DNA of 64,000 nt from Pseudomonas fluorescens (GCF_000802965.1 NZ_JSAK01000017.1:37108-101107), one strand, 5' to 3'. Positions 16,671 through 25,963 are shown, counted from the first letter of the stretch. Program-made: numbers and translations. The notes: a model not told the origin generated them from the letters alone.

Positions 16671-18086
16671 ATGTCCCCCCACAAAAACAGGCCTGCCAAC
16701 AACATCGCAGGGCAAAAGAAAGACAACGGGGACGAGCCAGTCTTTCACTCGCGCAAGGAACGACTGTACGAAGGTGAGCGATTACGCGAACGTCTTCCGC
16801 ACGCGCTTCACGCTGAATGGAAACCGACCGGCAAGCACCGTGACTCGATCAAACTCCTCGAAGAGTCCAACCGCTATCGACTGCCCGAACTGGTGCCTGT
16901 TCGCTACGGCCGCATGTTGCGCACACCGTTCACGTTCCTGCGGGGCTCTGCCGGGTTGATGGCTCATGACCTGGCGACAACCCCGACCACCGGCATTCAG
17001 GTGCAGGCCTGTGGGGATTGTCACCTGATGAACTTCGGGTTGTTCGCGACACCTGAGCGCAATCTGATATTCGACATAAACGATTTCGACGAAACGCTCC
17101 CAGCGTCCTGGGAGTGGGATGTAAAACGTCTGGCGATCAGTTTTGCCGTGGCCGCGCGTGATAATCGCCTCAGCGATAAATGGGCGCGGGCCGCCGCGGC
17201 CGAATGCGTCCGTGCTTATCGCGAACGCCTGCGCAAGTTTTCCAAAATGAGCCCGATGGAGGTCTGGTATGACCGCCTCGATGCCCAGGCGATCATCGAC
17301 ATGGCACCCAACGCCGAGATCAAGAAAATCCGCGAACAATTGGTCGCAAAGGCCAGGATGCGTGTAGGCGATTATCTGTTTCCCAAGATCAGCGGCGAAG
17401 TCGGAGGGCGCCGTCGCCTGATCGATCAACCCCCGATACTGTTTCATGTGTACGAAAAGAGCTTCGTGAAGAACGTCCAGTTGGCTTTGCAAGATTATCG
17501 ATTGTCACTGCCCCACGAGCGGCGCGTTTTGTTCGATCGCTACCGTCTTGAAGACATTGCCGTCAAAGCGGTCGGGATCGGCAGCGTCGGTACCTATTGT
17601 TTTGTCGGCCTGTTCTTTTCCGCGGAAAATCACCCGCTGCTTCTGCAATTCAAGGAAGCCACGCCCTCAGTGCTGTCGCCCTATGCAGGCAAGAGCAATT
17701 ACGAGAACCAGGGACAGCGTGTCGTCACGGGGCAGCGTCTGATGCAGTCGTCCAGCGACATCTTTTTAGGATGGACACGCAGCCAGAACGGCCGGCACTT
17801 CTTTGTCCGTCAGTTGCGCGACATGAAAATGTCAGCGCCCATCGAAGGTATATCCGGCCCTCGATTGAAGATGTACGCCGAGTGGTGCGGTCTTACCCTG
17901 GCCCGCGCCCACGCCAAATCGGGGGATGCGGCGCTCATCAGTGGCTACCTGGGCAAGACCGACTCCTTCGACCAGGCCATCGGAAAATTCGCCATTGCCT
18001 ATGCCGATCAAAATGCAAAAGACCATGGTGCGCTGGTGGAGGCAGAAAAATCCGGGCGGATCATTGCGTTGAGAGAGGATGAGTGA
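16671..18086 (+). CDS. DUF2252 family protein, kinase-like fold
   Basis: A 471-residue protein with the DUF2252 hallmarks. ACGDCHLMNFGLFATPERN is followed by FDINDFDETLPASWEWDVKRLA. These resemble the catalytic HxDxxxxN and metal-binding DFD elements of aminoglycoside-phosphotransferase-like kinases, so a small-molecule or protein kinase activity is a fair inference; no substrate is known. Other conserved parts include FLRGSAGLMAHDLA near residue 90 and GVGSVGTYCF-like GIGSVGTYCFVGLFFS in the middle. AAGGAG precedes ATG 16671. The small lipoprotein gene follows after 77 bases and has its own start signals. Confidence 0.88.
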   Translation: MSPHKNRPANNIAGQKKDNGDEPVFHSRKERLYEGERLRERLPHALHAEWKPTGKHRDSIKLLEESNRYRLPELVPVRYGRMLRTPFTFLRGSAGLMAHDLATTPTTGIQVQACGDCHLMNFGLFATPERNLIFDINDFDETLPASWEWDVKRLAISFAVAARDNRLSDKWARAAAAECVRAYRERLRKFSKMSPMEVWYDRLDAQAIIDMAPNAEIKKIREQLVAKARMRVGDYLFPKISGEVGGRRRLIDQPPILFHVYEKSFVKNVQLALQDYRLSLPHERRVLFDRYRLEDIAVKAVGIGSVGTYCFVGLFFSAENHPLLLQFKEATPSVLSPYAGKSNYENQGQRVVTGQRLMQSSSDIFLGWTRSQNGRHFFVRQLRDMKMSAPIEGISGPRLKMYAEWCGLTLARAHAKSGDAALISGYLGKTDSFDQAIGKFAIAYADQNAKDHGALVEAEKSGRIIALREDE

Positions 18087-18126
18087 CCCTCAAGCCAGGA
18101 ACGCGACTATTGGGCAATACCCGCTA

Positions 18127-18158
18127 ATCTCCCATGACAGACAATCAATATGGGAGAT
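18127..18158 (+). promoter_or_regulatory. Hairpin that covers the lipoprotein ribosome binding site
   Basis: ATCTCCCAT (18127-18135) and ATGGGAGAT (18150-18158) are exact inverses, 14 bases apart. The right arm contains the GGGAG Shine-Dalgarno of the gene starting at 18164. In mRNA the stem would hide that site, giving translational control by temperature, ligand or a trans-acting RNA. No known riboswitch class is recognised. Confidence 0.5.
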
Positions 18159-18163
18159 GTGCA

Positions 18164-18619
18164 ATGACGTTCCGAGACTCAGTTGCAGCTCTACTGGTCA
18201 CCGCGAGCCTGTTCGGTTGTAGCACTACATCTGAACACGGGGTGACCATGCCTTTGACCGCCACCCGACACAATGCCGGGCAGATCGCCAACACCACGTT
18301 GACCAGCTGGGATAAACAAATCACCGGATTCAGTTTCTTCATCAGTGGTGTTCCAACCGGAAGCTCACTGCCTTTGCGTGTCTACACCTTCATCTACAAA
18401 GGCAGCTGCCAGCAACCCGGGCCGGTCGCCTACGAAATGAATGATCAAGTCACCACCGAGCGTGTCGCCACCAGCGGTTGGACATTTGAAAGAAGCGCTC
18501 CGGTCGCAATGTCCATTCTTCTATCTGGCGGGTACTCGATCGTCGTGCGATCTGTACCCGAAGATGGCAACGCCGATCTATTTTGTGGGGACATCAAGGC
18601 ACAAGAACCTACGAAGTAG
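18164..18619 (+). CDS. Lipoprotein of unknown function
   Basis: The 151-residue product starts with a lipoprotein signal (MTFRDSVAALLVTASLFGC); the lipobox LFGC predicts lipidation at Cys19. The mature part is beta-rich, with two later Cys (SCQQPG and FCGD) that could form a disulphide. It resembles small periplasmic beta-sandwich lipoproteins but no family is recognised. Start 18164 follows GGGAG at seven bases; an in-frame ATG at 18134 lies within the upstream hairpin and would spoil the signal peptide. Translation may be controlled by that hairpin. Confidence 0.8.
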   Translation: MTFRDSVAALLVTASLFGCSTTSEHGVTMPLTATRHNAGQIANTTLTSWDKQITGFSFFISGVPTGSSLPLRVYTFIYKGSCQQPGPVAYEMNDQVTTERVATSGWTFERSAPVAMSILLSGGYSIVVRSVPEDGNADLFCGDIKAQEPTK

Positions 18620-18742
18620 ACAAGAAAACCGTGCCCATACGGAGCAAAAATGGAGATCAGGCAGGGAAGCCCCCGATCACCCATTAGCCAGTGGGTGAGA
18701 TAAGGCTTAGTCTCTGACCAAATCCCTTTGAACCGCCGACTG

Positions 18743-19936
18743 ATGACCCACGCAGATTTTTCACTCGATATCGAAGCCGTCCGCAGCATTGAGGCTGTGC
18801 CGGTCATCCTGAGCATGGTCAGGCACCTTACCGGTATGCGATTTGCCGCGGTGGCGAGAGTCACCGAACAAAACTGGGTGGCCTGCGCGGTGGACGACGC
18901 CATCGATTTCGGATTGAAACCGGGTGGTGAGTTGGTTCTCGAGTCGACCATCTGCCATGAAATCCGCCAACACCGACAACCGGTGATTTTCGGCCATGCC
19001 AGTTCACACCCTGTTTTTTCGATCCACCACACGCCTCGCACGTATGGTCTGGAGAGCTATATCTCCATTCCTATCATCAAAGCCAATGGTGAGTTTTTCG
19101 GCACGTTGTGCGCGATCGATTCCGTACCGGCGAATCTTGACGAGCCAGCCATCGCCAAGACACTCACCCTCTTCGCCCAACTGATCGCCATGAGCCTCGA
19201 CACTCAGAACCACCTGGAAAAAACCAAAGCGGCCCTGGTGGATGCCAATGAAAGTGGCCGTCTTCGCGAGCAATTCATTGCCGTGCTGGGCCATGATTTG
19301 CGCACGCCGCTCAGTGCCATTCGGATGAGCGCCGATCTGCTGGAAACCAAAACCGAGGACAAACGCTCTCTCAACCTGATTTCCGCCATCCGCAACAGCT
19401 CCACTCGTATGGGTCATCTGATTGAAAACGTTCTGGACTTTGCGCGGGGGCGATTGGGCAGTGGGATTCCGATCAAGCGTCAACTGGTCGATGACCTGGG
19501 GCGAGTACTGCGTTTGACTGTGGACGAGGTGCAGGCCTCGCATCCACGCGTGTCCCTCGAACATGCGCTGGCGTTGCCGACCGGCGTCTATTGCGACCCG
19601 CTACGTCTCAGCCAACTGTTGTCCAACCTGCTGGGAAATGCTGTCACGCACGGATCAAAAGAGGCCTGCATCAGCGTCCGGGCCTACACCGAAGCAGATG
19701 AAATTGTCATATCGGTCACGAATCAAGGTGCCCCGATTCCGGCTGAACTGATGCCCTTGCTGTTCCAGCCTTTCACCCGATCGGAAGCCGGGCAGCGCGG
19801 TGAAGGTCTTGGGTTGGGGCTTTACATCGCTTCGCAGATCACCGCCGCCCATAACGGGGCGTTGAGCGTTACCTCGACGTTGGAGTCGGGCACCTGTTTT
19901 GTTGCCAGATTTCCCGCCCGATTCAAATGGGTTTGA
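18743..19936 (+). CDS. GAF-domain sensor histidine kinase
   Basis: A 397-residue soluble kinase. A GAF domain occupies about residues 10-145 (ESYISIPIIKANGEFFGTLCAID). The dimerisation/phosphoacceptor helix has His near 183 (GHDLRTPLSAIRMSADLL). The ATP-binding domain carries an N box (LLSNLLGNAVTHGS) and a G2 box (GEGLGLGLY). The G1 box reads VTNQGAPIP, with Asn at the position of the usual Asp, which may weaken ATP binding. No response regulator is adjacent, so the partner must be elsewhere. A TTG at 18728 is an alternative start; neither start has a clear ribosome binding site. Confidence 0.87.
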   Translation: MTHADFSLDIEAVRSIEAVPVILSMVRHLTGMRFAAVARVTEQNWVACAVDDAIDFGLKPGGELVLESTICHEIRQHRQPVIFGHASSHPVFSIHHTPRTYGLESYISIPIIKANGEFFGTLCAIDSVPANLDEPAIAKTLTLFAQLIAMSLDTQNHLEKTKAALVDANESGRLREQFIAVLGHDLRTPLSAIRMSADLLETKTEDKRSLNLISAIRNSSTRMGHLIENVLDFARGRLGSGIPIKRQLVDDLGRVLRLTVDEVQASHPRVSLEHALALPTGVYCDPLRLSQLLSNLLGNAVTHGSKEACISVRAYTEADEIVISVTNQGAPIPAELMPLLFQPFTRSEAGQRGEGLGLGLYIASQITAAHNGALSVTSTLESGTCFVARFPARFKWV

Positions 19937-19952
19937 ATGGGGTTTCAATTTC

Positions 19953-21023
19953 TTAACTTGGGATATCGGGCGTAAAGAAGTAGGCCAGTCCGAGGATCAG
20001 ATACACCGCAATTAACTGGACGCCTTTGAGCCAGTCCGATCGCCCGTCACCGGCTACCTGGCCGGTAATAAGAACCGCCAACAACACGGTTAGAACCAGG
20101 CCGCCAGAGAACGCCAGGTCCATCGCTGCCGAGCCAATGGCATAACTGGCCAATACCAGAACGGGCGCCACGAAGAGCGCGACCTGCACACTTGAACCAA
20201 TCGCAATAGAGAGCGAAAGGTCCATTCGATTTTTCATCGCAGCGGAAATCGCTGAGGAATGCTCAGCCGCGTTGCCCAGTATCGCGACAATGAAAACGCC
20301 GACAAATAGATTGCTCAAACCGAGTTGATGGGCGCTGGGTTCAATGGCGGCCACAAGAATTTCGCTGATCCAGGCGATCATCAGTGTCGCCATCGCTAAC
20401 ACCACTACAGCCTTGCCAGTTGACCAGAGCGCAGTCGGGTGAGCCTCGCGCGCCAGGTTGGGGTCCCCTGCAAACAGGCTCTTGTGGGTGATCAGCGAAT
20501 ACACCAGAAACAAGGCGTAGACCACCAGCAATACCAGCGAGATATACAAGCTCAGTACCTGAAGGCCATGGGGTGCACGCGGCGAAACGACGGCGTTATA
20601 GGCTGCGGGCAGGATCAGTGCGATGGTCGCCAGCGTCAGTAACGTGGCCTGAGAACGTGCGGCCGAAGCGTTGTAATGCTGTTCCTTCTGACGCAAGCCC
20701 CCAGCCAACATGGATGCGCCCAACACCAGCAGGATATTGCCGACGATTGAGCCAACCAGGGAGGCTTTGACCACATCGTGCAGACCGGCACGCAAAGCGC
20801 TCAGGGCGATGATCAGTTCAGTGGCATTGCCGAAGGTGGCATTGAGAAATCCGCCGACGCCCTCCCCGGACCTCTCCGCCAGTTGTTCGGTGGCACGCCC
20901 CAACCACCCCGCCAATGGCACGATAGCCAATGCGGCGGCCAGGAAAATAAGCAAGTGCTGCTGGGGGACCATGAACTCCAGAACGATGGCGATTGGAACG
21001 AAGACCAGCATCCATAAGAGCAT
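19953..21023 (-). CDS. Calcium/proton exchanger (CaCA family)
   Basis: A 356-residue protein with about 11 hydrophobic segments. The two alpha-repeats of the family are plain: [16 protein letters not shown] in the first half and [20 protein letters not shown] in the second. Their acidic residues (Glu in GNATE and GNAAE) line the cation path. Between the halves lies a hydrophilic loop ([15 protein letters not shown]). It resembles the CAX/ChaA branch that exports Ca2+ or Na+/K+ in exchange for protons. Start 21023 (ATG) is preferred to a GTG at 21059, but the choice is uncertain. It is divergent from speF. Confidence 0.9.
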   Translation of the reverse strand: MLLWMLVFVPIAIVLEFMVPQQHLLIFLAAALAIVPLAGWLGRATEQLAERSGEGVGGFLNATFGNATELIIALSALRAGLHDVVKASLVGSIVGNILLVLGASMLAGGLRQKEQHYNASAARSQATLLTLATIALILPAAYNAVVSPRAPHGLQVLSLYISLVLLVVYALFLVYSLITHKSLFAGDPNLAREAHPTALWSTGKAVVVLAMATLMIAWISEILVAAIEPSAHQLGLSNLFVGVFIVAILGNAAEHSSAISAAMKNRMDLSLSIAIGSSVQVALFVAPVLVLASYAIGSAAMDLAFSGGLVLTVLLAVLITGQVAGDGRSDWLKGVQLIAVYLILGLAYFFTPDIPS

Positions 21024-21340
21024 GACTGTACCCGCACAAAAGCATTGATGAAGTAACACTCGGAAATTGCGCTAAGAATGGCCCACATTCCTGACTTCGT
21101 CGAACAACAGCTTTCAATAGCAATACGTGTCAGACGCTATTAATAAATGCATTAGCAAACTCAATAAAATCGTCGAACGACTGGTACCTACAAAAATGCG
21201 GAAAAAAGTTCATTAAAATTTTCAACGGCTAAAAAATGATCTATACCCAAAAGGGCAATCAGTACGGACCTCGGAAACAAGCCTGTTTACAGGCGTTTGT
21301 CCGGTAACTCAACGTCAAGAACGACTGAGAGACTCTGGTT
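21024..21340. other. AT-rich divergent regulatory region before speF
   Basis: This stretch of about 317 bases between the exchanger (minus) and ornithine decarboxylase (plus) is clearly AT-richer than its flanks, as expected of promoter DNA. It contains the possible 23-codon leader at 21236-21307 and a hairpin GCCTG-TTTA-CAGGC (21281-21294) inside that leader. Nothing else is seen. Confidence 0.5.
21236..21307 (+). CDS. Possible 23-residue leader peptide before speF
   Basis: ATG at 21236 to TAA at 21305-21307 encodes 23 residues (begins MIYTQKGNQY, ends ACLQAFVR), finishing 33 bases before the speF start. A hairpin overlaps its last codons. Enteric speF is preceded by an arrest peptide, SpeFL, that senses ornithine, but this one shows none of the SpeFL residues and no clear ribosome binding site. 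Treat it as a candidate only. Confidence 0.25.
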   Translation: MIYTQKGNQYGPRKQACLQAFVR

Positions 21341-23527
21341 ATGAATGTTTTGAAAGTCGCCGCAAGCGATGCCGTTCGTGACTGTTTCCACACTTCCCGC
21401 CCGATTGTTGCCCTTGATCAGACTGACTTTACCGATGTCGCCGTTGCGGTGCTGACGGTTGACGATGTCATGGGCGGCGTACTGGATTCCATTCAACGAA
21501 CAGGCTTCGACATCCCGCTTTTCCTGGTAGTACCGCGTGGCGGTGCCGGCAACCGTGCACTGGATATCTACAAGCGTTTGCACGAAGTGATTCTGCTGGT
21601 CAACGGGGTGTTCGACCTCTCCACCAACAACGCCGAGTACTACGGCAACCAATTGGAGACAGCCGCCAAGGCCTATGAAGAAGGTCTGCTGCCGCCCTTC
21701 TTTGACGCGCTCAAGCATTACACCGAAGCCGCCAATGCTACGTTCGCCTGCCCCGGTCACCAGGGTGGTCAATTTTTTCGCAAGCACCCTGCCGGTCGCC
21801 AGTTCTTCGATTTCTTCGGCGAAACCCTGTTCCGCGCCGACATGTGCAACGCCGACGTCAAACTCGGTGACTTATTGATCCACGAAGGCCCAGCGCTGCT
21901 TGCGCAAAAGCATGCCGCCCAGGTGTTTAACGCCGACAAGACTTACTTCGTGCTCAACGGCACATCGGCCTCGAACAAGGTGGTCACCAACGCGCTGCTG
22001 ACGCCTGGCGACCTGGTGTTGTTCGACCGCAACAACCATAAATCCAATCATCAGGGTGCATTGCTCCAGGCCGGCGCCACGCCGGTGTACCTGGAAACCG
22101 CGCGCAACCCTTACGGCTTCATCGGCGGCATCGATGCACATTGCTTTGAAGAAGACTACCTGCGTGAGTTGATCAAGGAAGTCGCCCCGGACAAGGCTGA
22201 GTTACCACGCCCATTTCGACTGGCGATCATCCAGTTGGGCACTTATGACGGCACCATCTACAACGCTCGCCAGGTGGTCGACCGCATCGGCAAGCTGTGC
22301 GACTACATCCTGTTTGACTCGGCGTGGGTCGGTTACGAGCAGTTCATCCCGATGATGAAAGATTGCTCGCCGATGTTGCTCGACCTGGGTGAAAACGACC
22401 CCGGGATTTTCGTCACTCAATCGGTGCACAAACAACAGGCCGGCTTCTCCCAGGCCTCGCAGATCCACAAGAAAGACCGCCACATCAAGGGCCAGCCGCG
22501 TTATTGCAATCACGCGCGGTTGAACAACGCCTTCATGGCCCAGGCCTCCACCAGCCCGTTCTATCCGCTGTTCGCCTCGCTGGATGTGAATGCGCGTATC
22601 CACGCCGGTCGCAGTGGCTTGCGCCTGTGGGAAGACTGCGTGAAGTTCGGCATCAACGCGCGCAAGCTGATCCTGGAAGCCTGCACCCTGATCCGCCCAT
22701 TCGTGCCGGAAACCATCGACGGGCGCCCATGGCAGGACCATCCCACCGACGCGATCGCCAGCAACTTGCGTTTTTTCGAGTTCCACCCCAAGGATCGCTG
22801 GCACGCCTTCCCCGGCTATGCCGAAAAGCAGTACTTCATCGACCCCTGCAAGCTGCTGTTCACCACCCCTGGCATCGACCCGATCGATGGCAGTTACAGC
22901 GACTTCGGTATCCATGCCGGCATCCTGGCCAACTTCCTGCGCCAGAACGGCATCGTCCCGGAGAAGTGCGACCTCAACTCGATTCTGTTCCTGCTCACGC
23001 CCGCCGAAGACTGGGCGAAGATGAGTCATCTGGCTGCGCAACTGGCGCGCTTCGAGCAGTTCCTTGCCGATGATGCGCCCATGAGCCGGGTACTGCCGGC
23101 GATCTACGCGCGCTACGAAGCACGCTACCGCAACTACACCATCCGCCAGCTCTGCCAGGAAATGCACGACCTGTACCGCAGCCATAACGTGCAGCAACTG
23201 CAAAAGGACATGTTCCGCAAGGCGCACTTCCCGAAAAAAGCCATGAACCCGCAGCAAGCGCAGATCGAATACATCCGCGGCAATGTCGAGCTCGTCGCCC
23301 TGAGCGATGCCGATGGCCGTATTGCCGCCGAAGGCGCTTTGCCCTACCCGCCCGGCGTGTTGTGCGTGGTGCCGGGTGAGATCTGGGGCGGCGCGGTATT
23401 GAAATACTTCCTGGCGCTGGAAGAAGGCATCAACGCGTTGCCCGGGTTCACGCCGGAACTTCAAGGCGTGTACCTGAAAGAAGAAGGTGGCCGTATTCGC
23501 GCCTATGGCTACGTACTCAAGACCTGA
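21341..23527 (+). CDS. speF: Ornithine decarboxylase (inducible SpeF type)
   Basis: The 728-residue PLP enzyme decarboxylates L-ornithine to putrescine. Long stretches match the enteric SpeC/SpeF family: CNADVKLGDLLIHEG, ADKTYFVLNGTSASNKVV, FDRNNHKSNHQGALLQAG, and QSVHKQQAGFSQ with the PLP Lys at about residue 364. The C-terminal domain has PPGVLCVVPGEIWGGAV. An N-terminal wing domain (1-110) is present, and the length agrees with E. coli SpeF/SpeC (711-732). PotE follows at 142 bases, as in speF-potE of enterics, which points to the inducible form that works with ornithine/putrescine exchange against acid. Confidence 0.95.
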   Translation: MNVLKVAASDAVRDCFHTSRPIVALDQTDFTDVAVAVLTVDDVMGGVLDSIQRTGFDIPLFLVVPRGGAGNRALDIYKRLHEVILLVNGVFDLSTNNAEYYGNQLETAAKAYEEGLLPPFFDALKHYTEAANATFACPGHQGGQFFRKHPAGRQFFDFFGETLFRADMCNADVKLGDLLIHEGPALLAQKHAAQVFNADKTYFVLNGTSASNKVVTNALLTPGDLVLFDRNNHKSNHQGALLQAGATPVYLETARNPYGFIGGIDAHCFEEDYLRELIKEVAPDKAELPRPFRLAIIQLGTYDGTIYNARQVVDRIGKLCDYILFDSAWVGYEQFIPMMKDCSPMLLDLGENDPGIFVTQSVHKQQAGFSQASQIHKKDRHIKGQPRYCNHARLNNAFMAQASTSPFYPLFASLDVNARIHAGRSGLRLWEDCVKFGINARKLILEACTLIRPFVPETIDGRPWQDHPTDAIASNLRFFEFHPKDRWHAFPGYAEKQYFIDPCKLLFTTPGIDPIDGSYSDFGIHAGILANFLRQNGIVPEKCDLNSILFLLTPAEDWAKMSHLAAQLARFEQFLADDAPMSRVLPAIYARYEARYRNYTIRQLCQEMHDLYRSHNVQQLQKDMFRKAHFPKKAMNPQQAQIEYIRGNVELVALSDADGRIAAEGALPYPPGVLCVVPGEIWGGAVLKYFLALEEGINALPGFTPELQGVYLKEEGGRIRAYGYVLKT

Positions 23528-23668
23528 TCCTCGCCCCGCTCAAGGCGCAGCGTTTGCACCACCTTACAAGGTTTATCTGATCAAGCAGCAAGGCTTGCCC
23601 CCTACCTGGCGATTGGCAGTGCGTCGCCAGGCGGAGGGTCAACATTTGAACAGGGCAAGGAGTACGCG

Positions 23669-25009
23669 ATGGCTGATTCAAGCAAGAAAATGGGCCTGAT
23701 GGGGCTCACCACGCTGGTCACGGTCAACATGATGGGGTCAGGCATCATCATGCTGCCCACCAACATGGCCCAACTGGGTGCAGTCTCGCTGTTGTCATGG
23801 ATTTTCACGGCGATCGGCTCGATGGCCATTGCCTATTGTTTCGCCCAGTGCGGGGTGTTCTGCTCGCGTTCCGGCGGCTTGTCCGCCTACACCGAAGAAG
23901 CCCATGCGAAGTCGGGGTTCTTCCTCTGCTCGTATCTGTATTTCCTGTCCCTGGCCATCGCCAACGTCGCAGTCGCGATCTCGGCGGTGGGCTACATGAG
24001 CGCCTTCCTGCCGTGGCTGAGCAGTGGTGCCATCCCGTTATTCGTCGGCACGGTCGGGCTGATCTGGATCACCATCATCGCCAACTTCGGCGGCCCGAGC
24101 ATCACCGGCAAGATCGGCGCGTTTACTGTGTGGGGTGTGATCATTCCGGTGGCGGGCCTGAGCATCATCGGCTGGTTCTGGTTCGACTCCAAAGTGCTGG
24201 AAGCCGCGTGGAACCCCAACAACCTGGCCATCTCCGAAGCCATTGGTAAGGCGATTCCCCTGACCCTGTGGGCCTTCCTCGGCATGGAGTCAGCGGCCCA
24301 GGCCACCGATGCGGTGGAAAATCCCAAGCGCAACGTACCGCTGGCGTGCCTGTTCGGCACCCTGGGCGCAGCCGCGGTGTACGTGCTGTCGACCACCGTT
24401 ATCCAGGGCATCATTCCCAACGCCGAACTGGCCAGTTCCTCGGCACCTTTCGCGCTGGTTTACGCCAAGATATTCAGCCCGATGGTGGGTAACATCGTCA
24501 TGGCGCTGGCGGTCATGGCTTGCATCGGCTCGCTGCTGGGCTGGCAGTTCACCCTGGCCCAGACCGCCAAGATGACCGCCGACCAGAACCTGTTCCTCAA
24601 ATTGTTCAGCAAGGTCAACGCCAGCGATGCGCCCGTCATCGGCATGATCGTCTGCGGTGTGTTGCAGACCGTCATGGCCTTGTCGACCATCTCGCCCGAT
24701 GCCGCTGCGCAGTTCAGCAAACTGGTGAGCCTGGCGGCAGTGACCAACCTGATCCCTTACATCACAGCGCTGACCGGCTTGCTGGTGATCATGCACAAGG
24801 CCCAGGTGAGTCCTGGCGTGTACACACGCAACCTGGTGGTTTTACTGATTGCGGTGGCTTACTCGTTGTATGCCCTGTTTGCCTGCGGCAAGGATGCGGT
24901 GATGGGCGGCACACTGGTGCTTGCCTTTGGTTACCTGCTCTACGGCTTCCTCGCCAAGCGTTTCGTCGACGTACCGCCCGCCGCTCAAGCCAGGACCGGC
25001 AATGTTTAG
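23669..25009 (+). CDS. potE: Putrescine/ornithine antiporter PotE
   Basis: A 446-residue APC-superfamily carrier with 12 hydrophobic segments. The sequence follows enteric PotE closely: LVTVNMMGSGIIMLPTNMAQ in the first segment, the WAFLGMESAAQATDAVENPKRNVP stretch in segments 6-7, and GSLLGWQFTLAQTAKM. It exchanges external ornithine for internal putrescine. With SpeF it forms a decarboxylation/antiport cycle that consumes protons and generates proton motive force. It is downstream of speF on the same strand with a GC-rich gap of 142 bases. A binding protein gene follows after 48 bases. Confidence 0.95.
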   Translation: MADSSKKMGLMGLTTLVTVNMMGSGIIMLPTNMAQLGAVSLLSWIFTAIGSMAIAYCFAQCGVFCSRSGGLSAYTEEAHAKSGFFLCSYLYFLSLAIANVAVAISAVGYMSAFLPWLSSGAIPLFVGTVGLIWITIIANFGGPSITGKIGAFTVWGVIIPVAGLSIIGWFWFDSKVLEAAWNPNNLAISEAIGKAIPLTLWAFLGMESAAQATDAVENPKRNVPLACLFGTLGAAAVYVLSTTVIQGIIPNAELASSSAPFALVYAKIFSPMVGNIVMALAVMACIGSLLGWQFTLAQTAKMTADQNLFLKLFSKVNASDAPVIGMIVCGVLQTVMALSTISPDAAAQFSKLVSLAAVTNLIPYITALTGLLVIMHKAQVSPGVYTRNLVVLLIAVAYSLYALFACGKDAVMGGTLVLAFGYLLYGFLAKRFVDVPPAAQARTGNV

Positions 25010-25057
25010 GCATGGCAATCACGACTGCACAGACCTCTGTACACGGGGAAACCGGAT

Positions 25058-25963
25058 ATGAACGCACCCTTCGCAAAAACCACTCGCCTGCTGTTCGCCT
25101 TGGTGTTCACCGCGCTGCCGATCGTGGCGAGTGCCAACACCCTGGAGCGCGTACGCACCAGCAATACTTTCACCCTGGGTTACGTGCCGGACCTGGCGCC
25201 CTTCAGCGTTCAGCAAGGCGACAAAGCCAGCGGTTATGGCATCGACCTGTGCCTGAAGATCGCCGACAAACTCAAGACTGAACTCAACCTGCCCAACCTG
25301 CAGGTGCGTTACCAACCCGTGACGGTTTCCGAAGAAACCAGCGCGGTGAAACTGGGCACGGTCGACATCCTCTGCACGCCGACCCCGCCAACCCTCGAAC
25401 GGCGCAAAACCATCAGCTACTCGATTCCGGTGTATACCGCCGGCCTCTCGGTTCTGGTGCGCAAGGATGCCGCCGAACCCCTGCTCAATGCACTGAACGG
25501 CAAAGAGGCCAATCCAGGCCCGACCTGGCGCGCAACGATCAACCGAGGCCTGTCCAACCAGACCTACGCCACCATCGAGGGCGGCGTGACCGAGGACTGG
25601 ATTCGCGAACGGATGCGCATGCTCGGCGTGATCGCTTCCCTGGTGACCGTCGCCAACACCGACGAAGGCGCCAAACTGGTGGCAGCACGCAAGGCTGATG
25701 CTTTCTTCGCCGAGCGCATGCTGCTGAAAAACCAGGTCGCCAAAGGCGATGCCAACAACGACCTGATGGTCCTGGACCGCATCTTCGAGTACACCCCGGT
25801 GGCGATGATCGTCGAGCGTGGAGACGAAGACTTCCGCCTCCTGGTCGACATGGCCCTGAGCGAGGCTTATCACTCCGGCGCCATCGAGCAGGATTACGAC
25901 AAGTACCTGGGCGGGATCAACGAAACCATGAAAAAGCTGTTCCGGGCCTACGCATTGCCTTGA
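25058..25963 (+). CDS. Exported amino-acid-type substrate-binding protein (family 3)
   Basis: A 301-residue protein with a Sec signal (about 1-26, ending ASA) and the two-lobed family-3 solute-binding fold. FTLGYVPDLAPFS opens lobe 1, GYGIDLCLKIADKLK follows, and GTVDILCTPTPPTLERRKTISYS is the hinge/ligand region. ADAFFAERMLLKNQ is the typical lobe-2 motif. It binds an amino acid or related amine. It lies 48 bases after potE and has no permease or ATPase gene beside it, so it may feed a distant ABC transporter or act as a periplasmic sensor for the speF-potE system. The next gene downstream is the mscS remnant on the other strand. Confidence 0.88.
   Translation: MNAPFAKTTRLLFALVFTALPIVASANTLERVRTSNTFTLGYVPDLAPFSVQQGDKASGYGIDLCLKIADKLKTELNLPNLQVRYQPVTVSEETSAVKLGTVDILCTPTPPTLERRKTISYSIPVYTAGLSVLVRKDAAEPLLNALNGKEANPGPTWRATINRGLSNQTYATIEGGVTEDWIRERMRMLGVIASLVTVANTDEGAKLVAARKADAFFAERMLLKNQVAKGDANNDLMVLDRIFEYTPVAMIVERGDEDFRLLVDMALSEAYHSGAIEQDYDKYLGGINETMKKLFRAYALP

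Noticed and set aside
21236..21307. SpeFL homologue
   Set aside because: The possible leader lacks the conserved ornithine-sensing residues of SpeFL, so it is reported only as an unproven leader.
22202..23464. 420-codon minus-strand frame inside speF
   Set aside because: Antisense shadow; SpeF matches its family along the full length.
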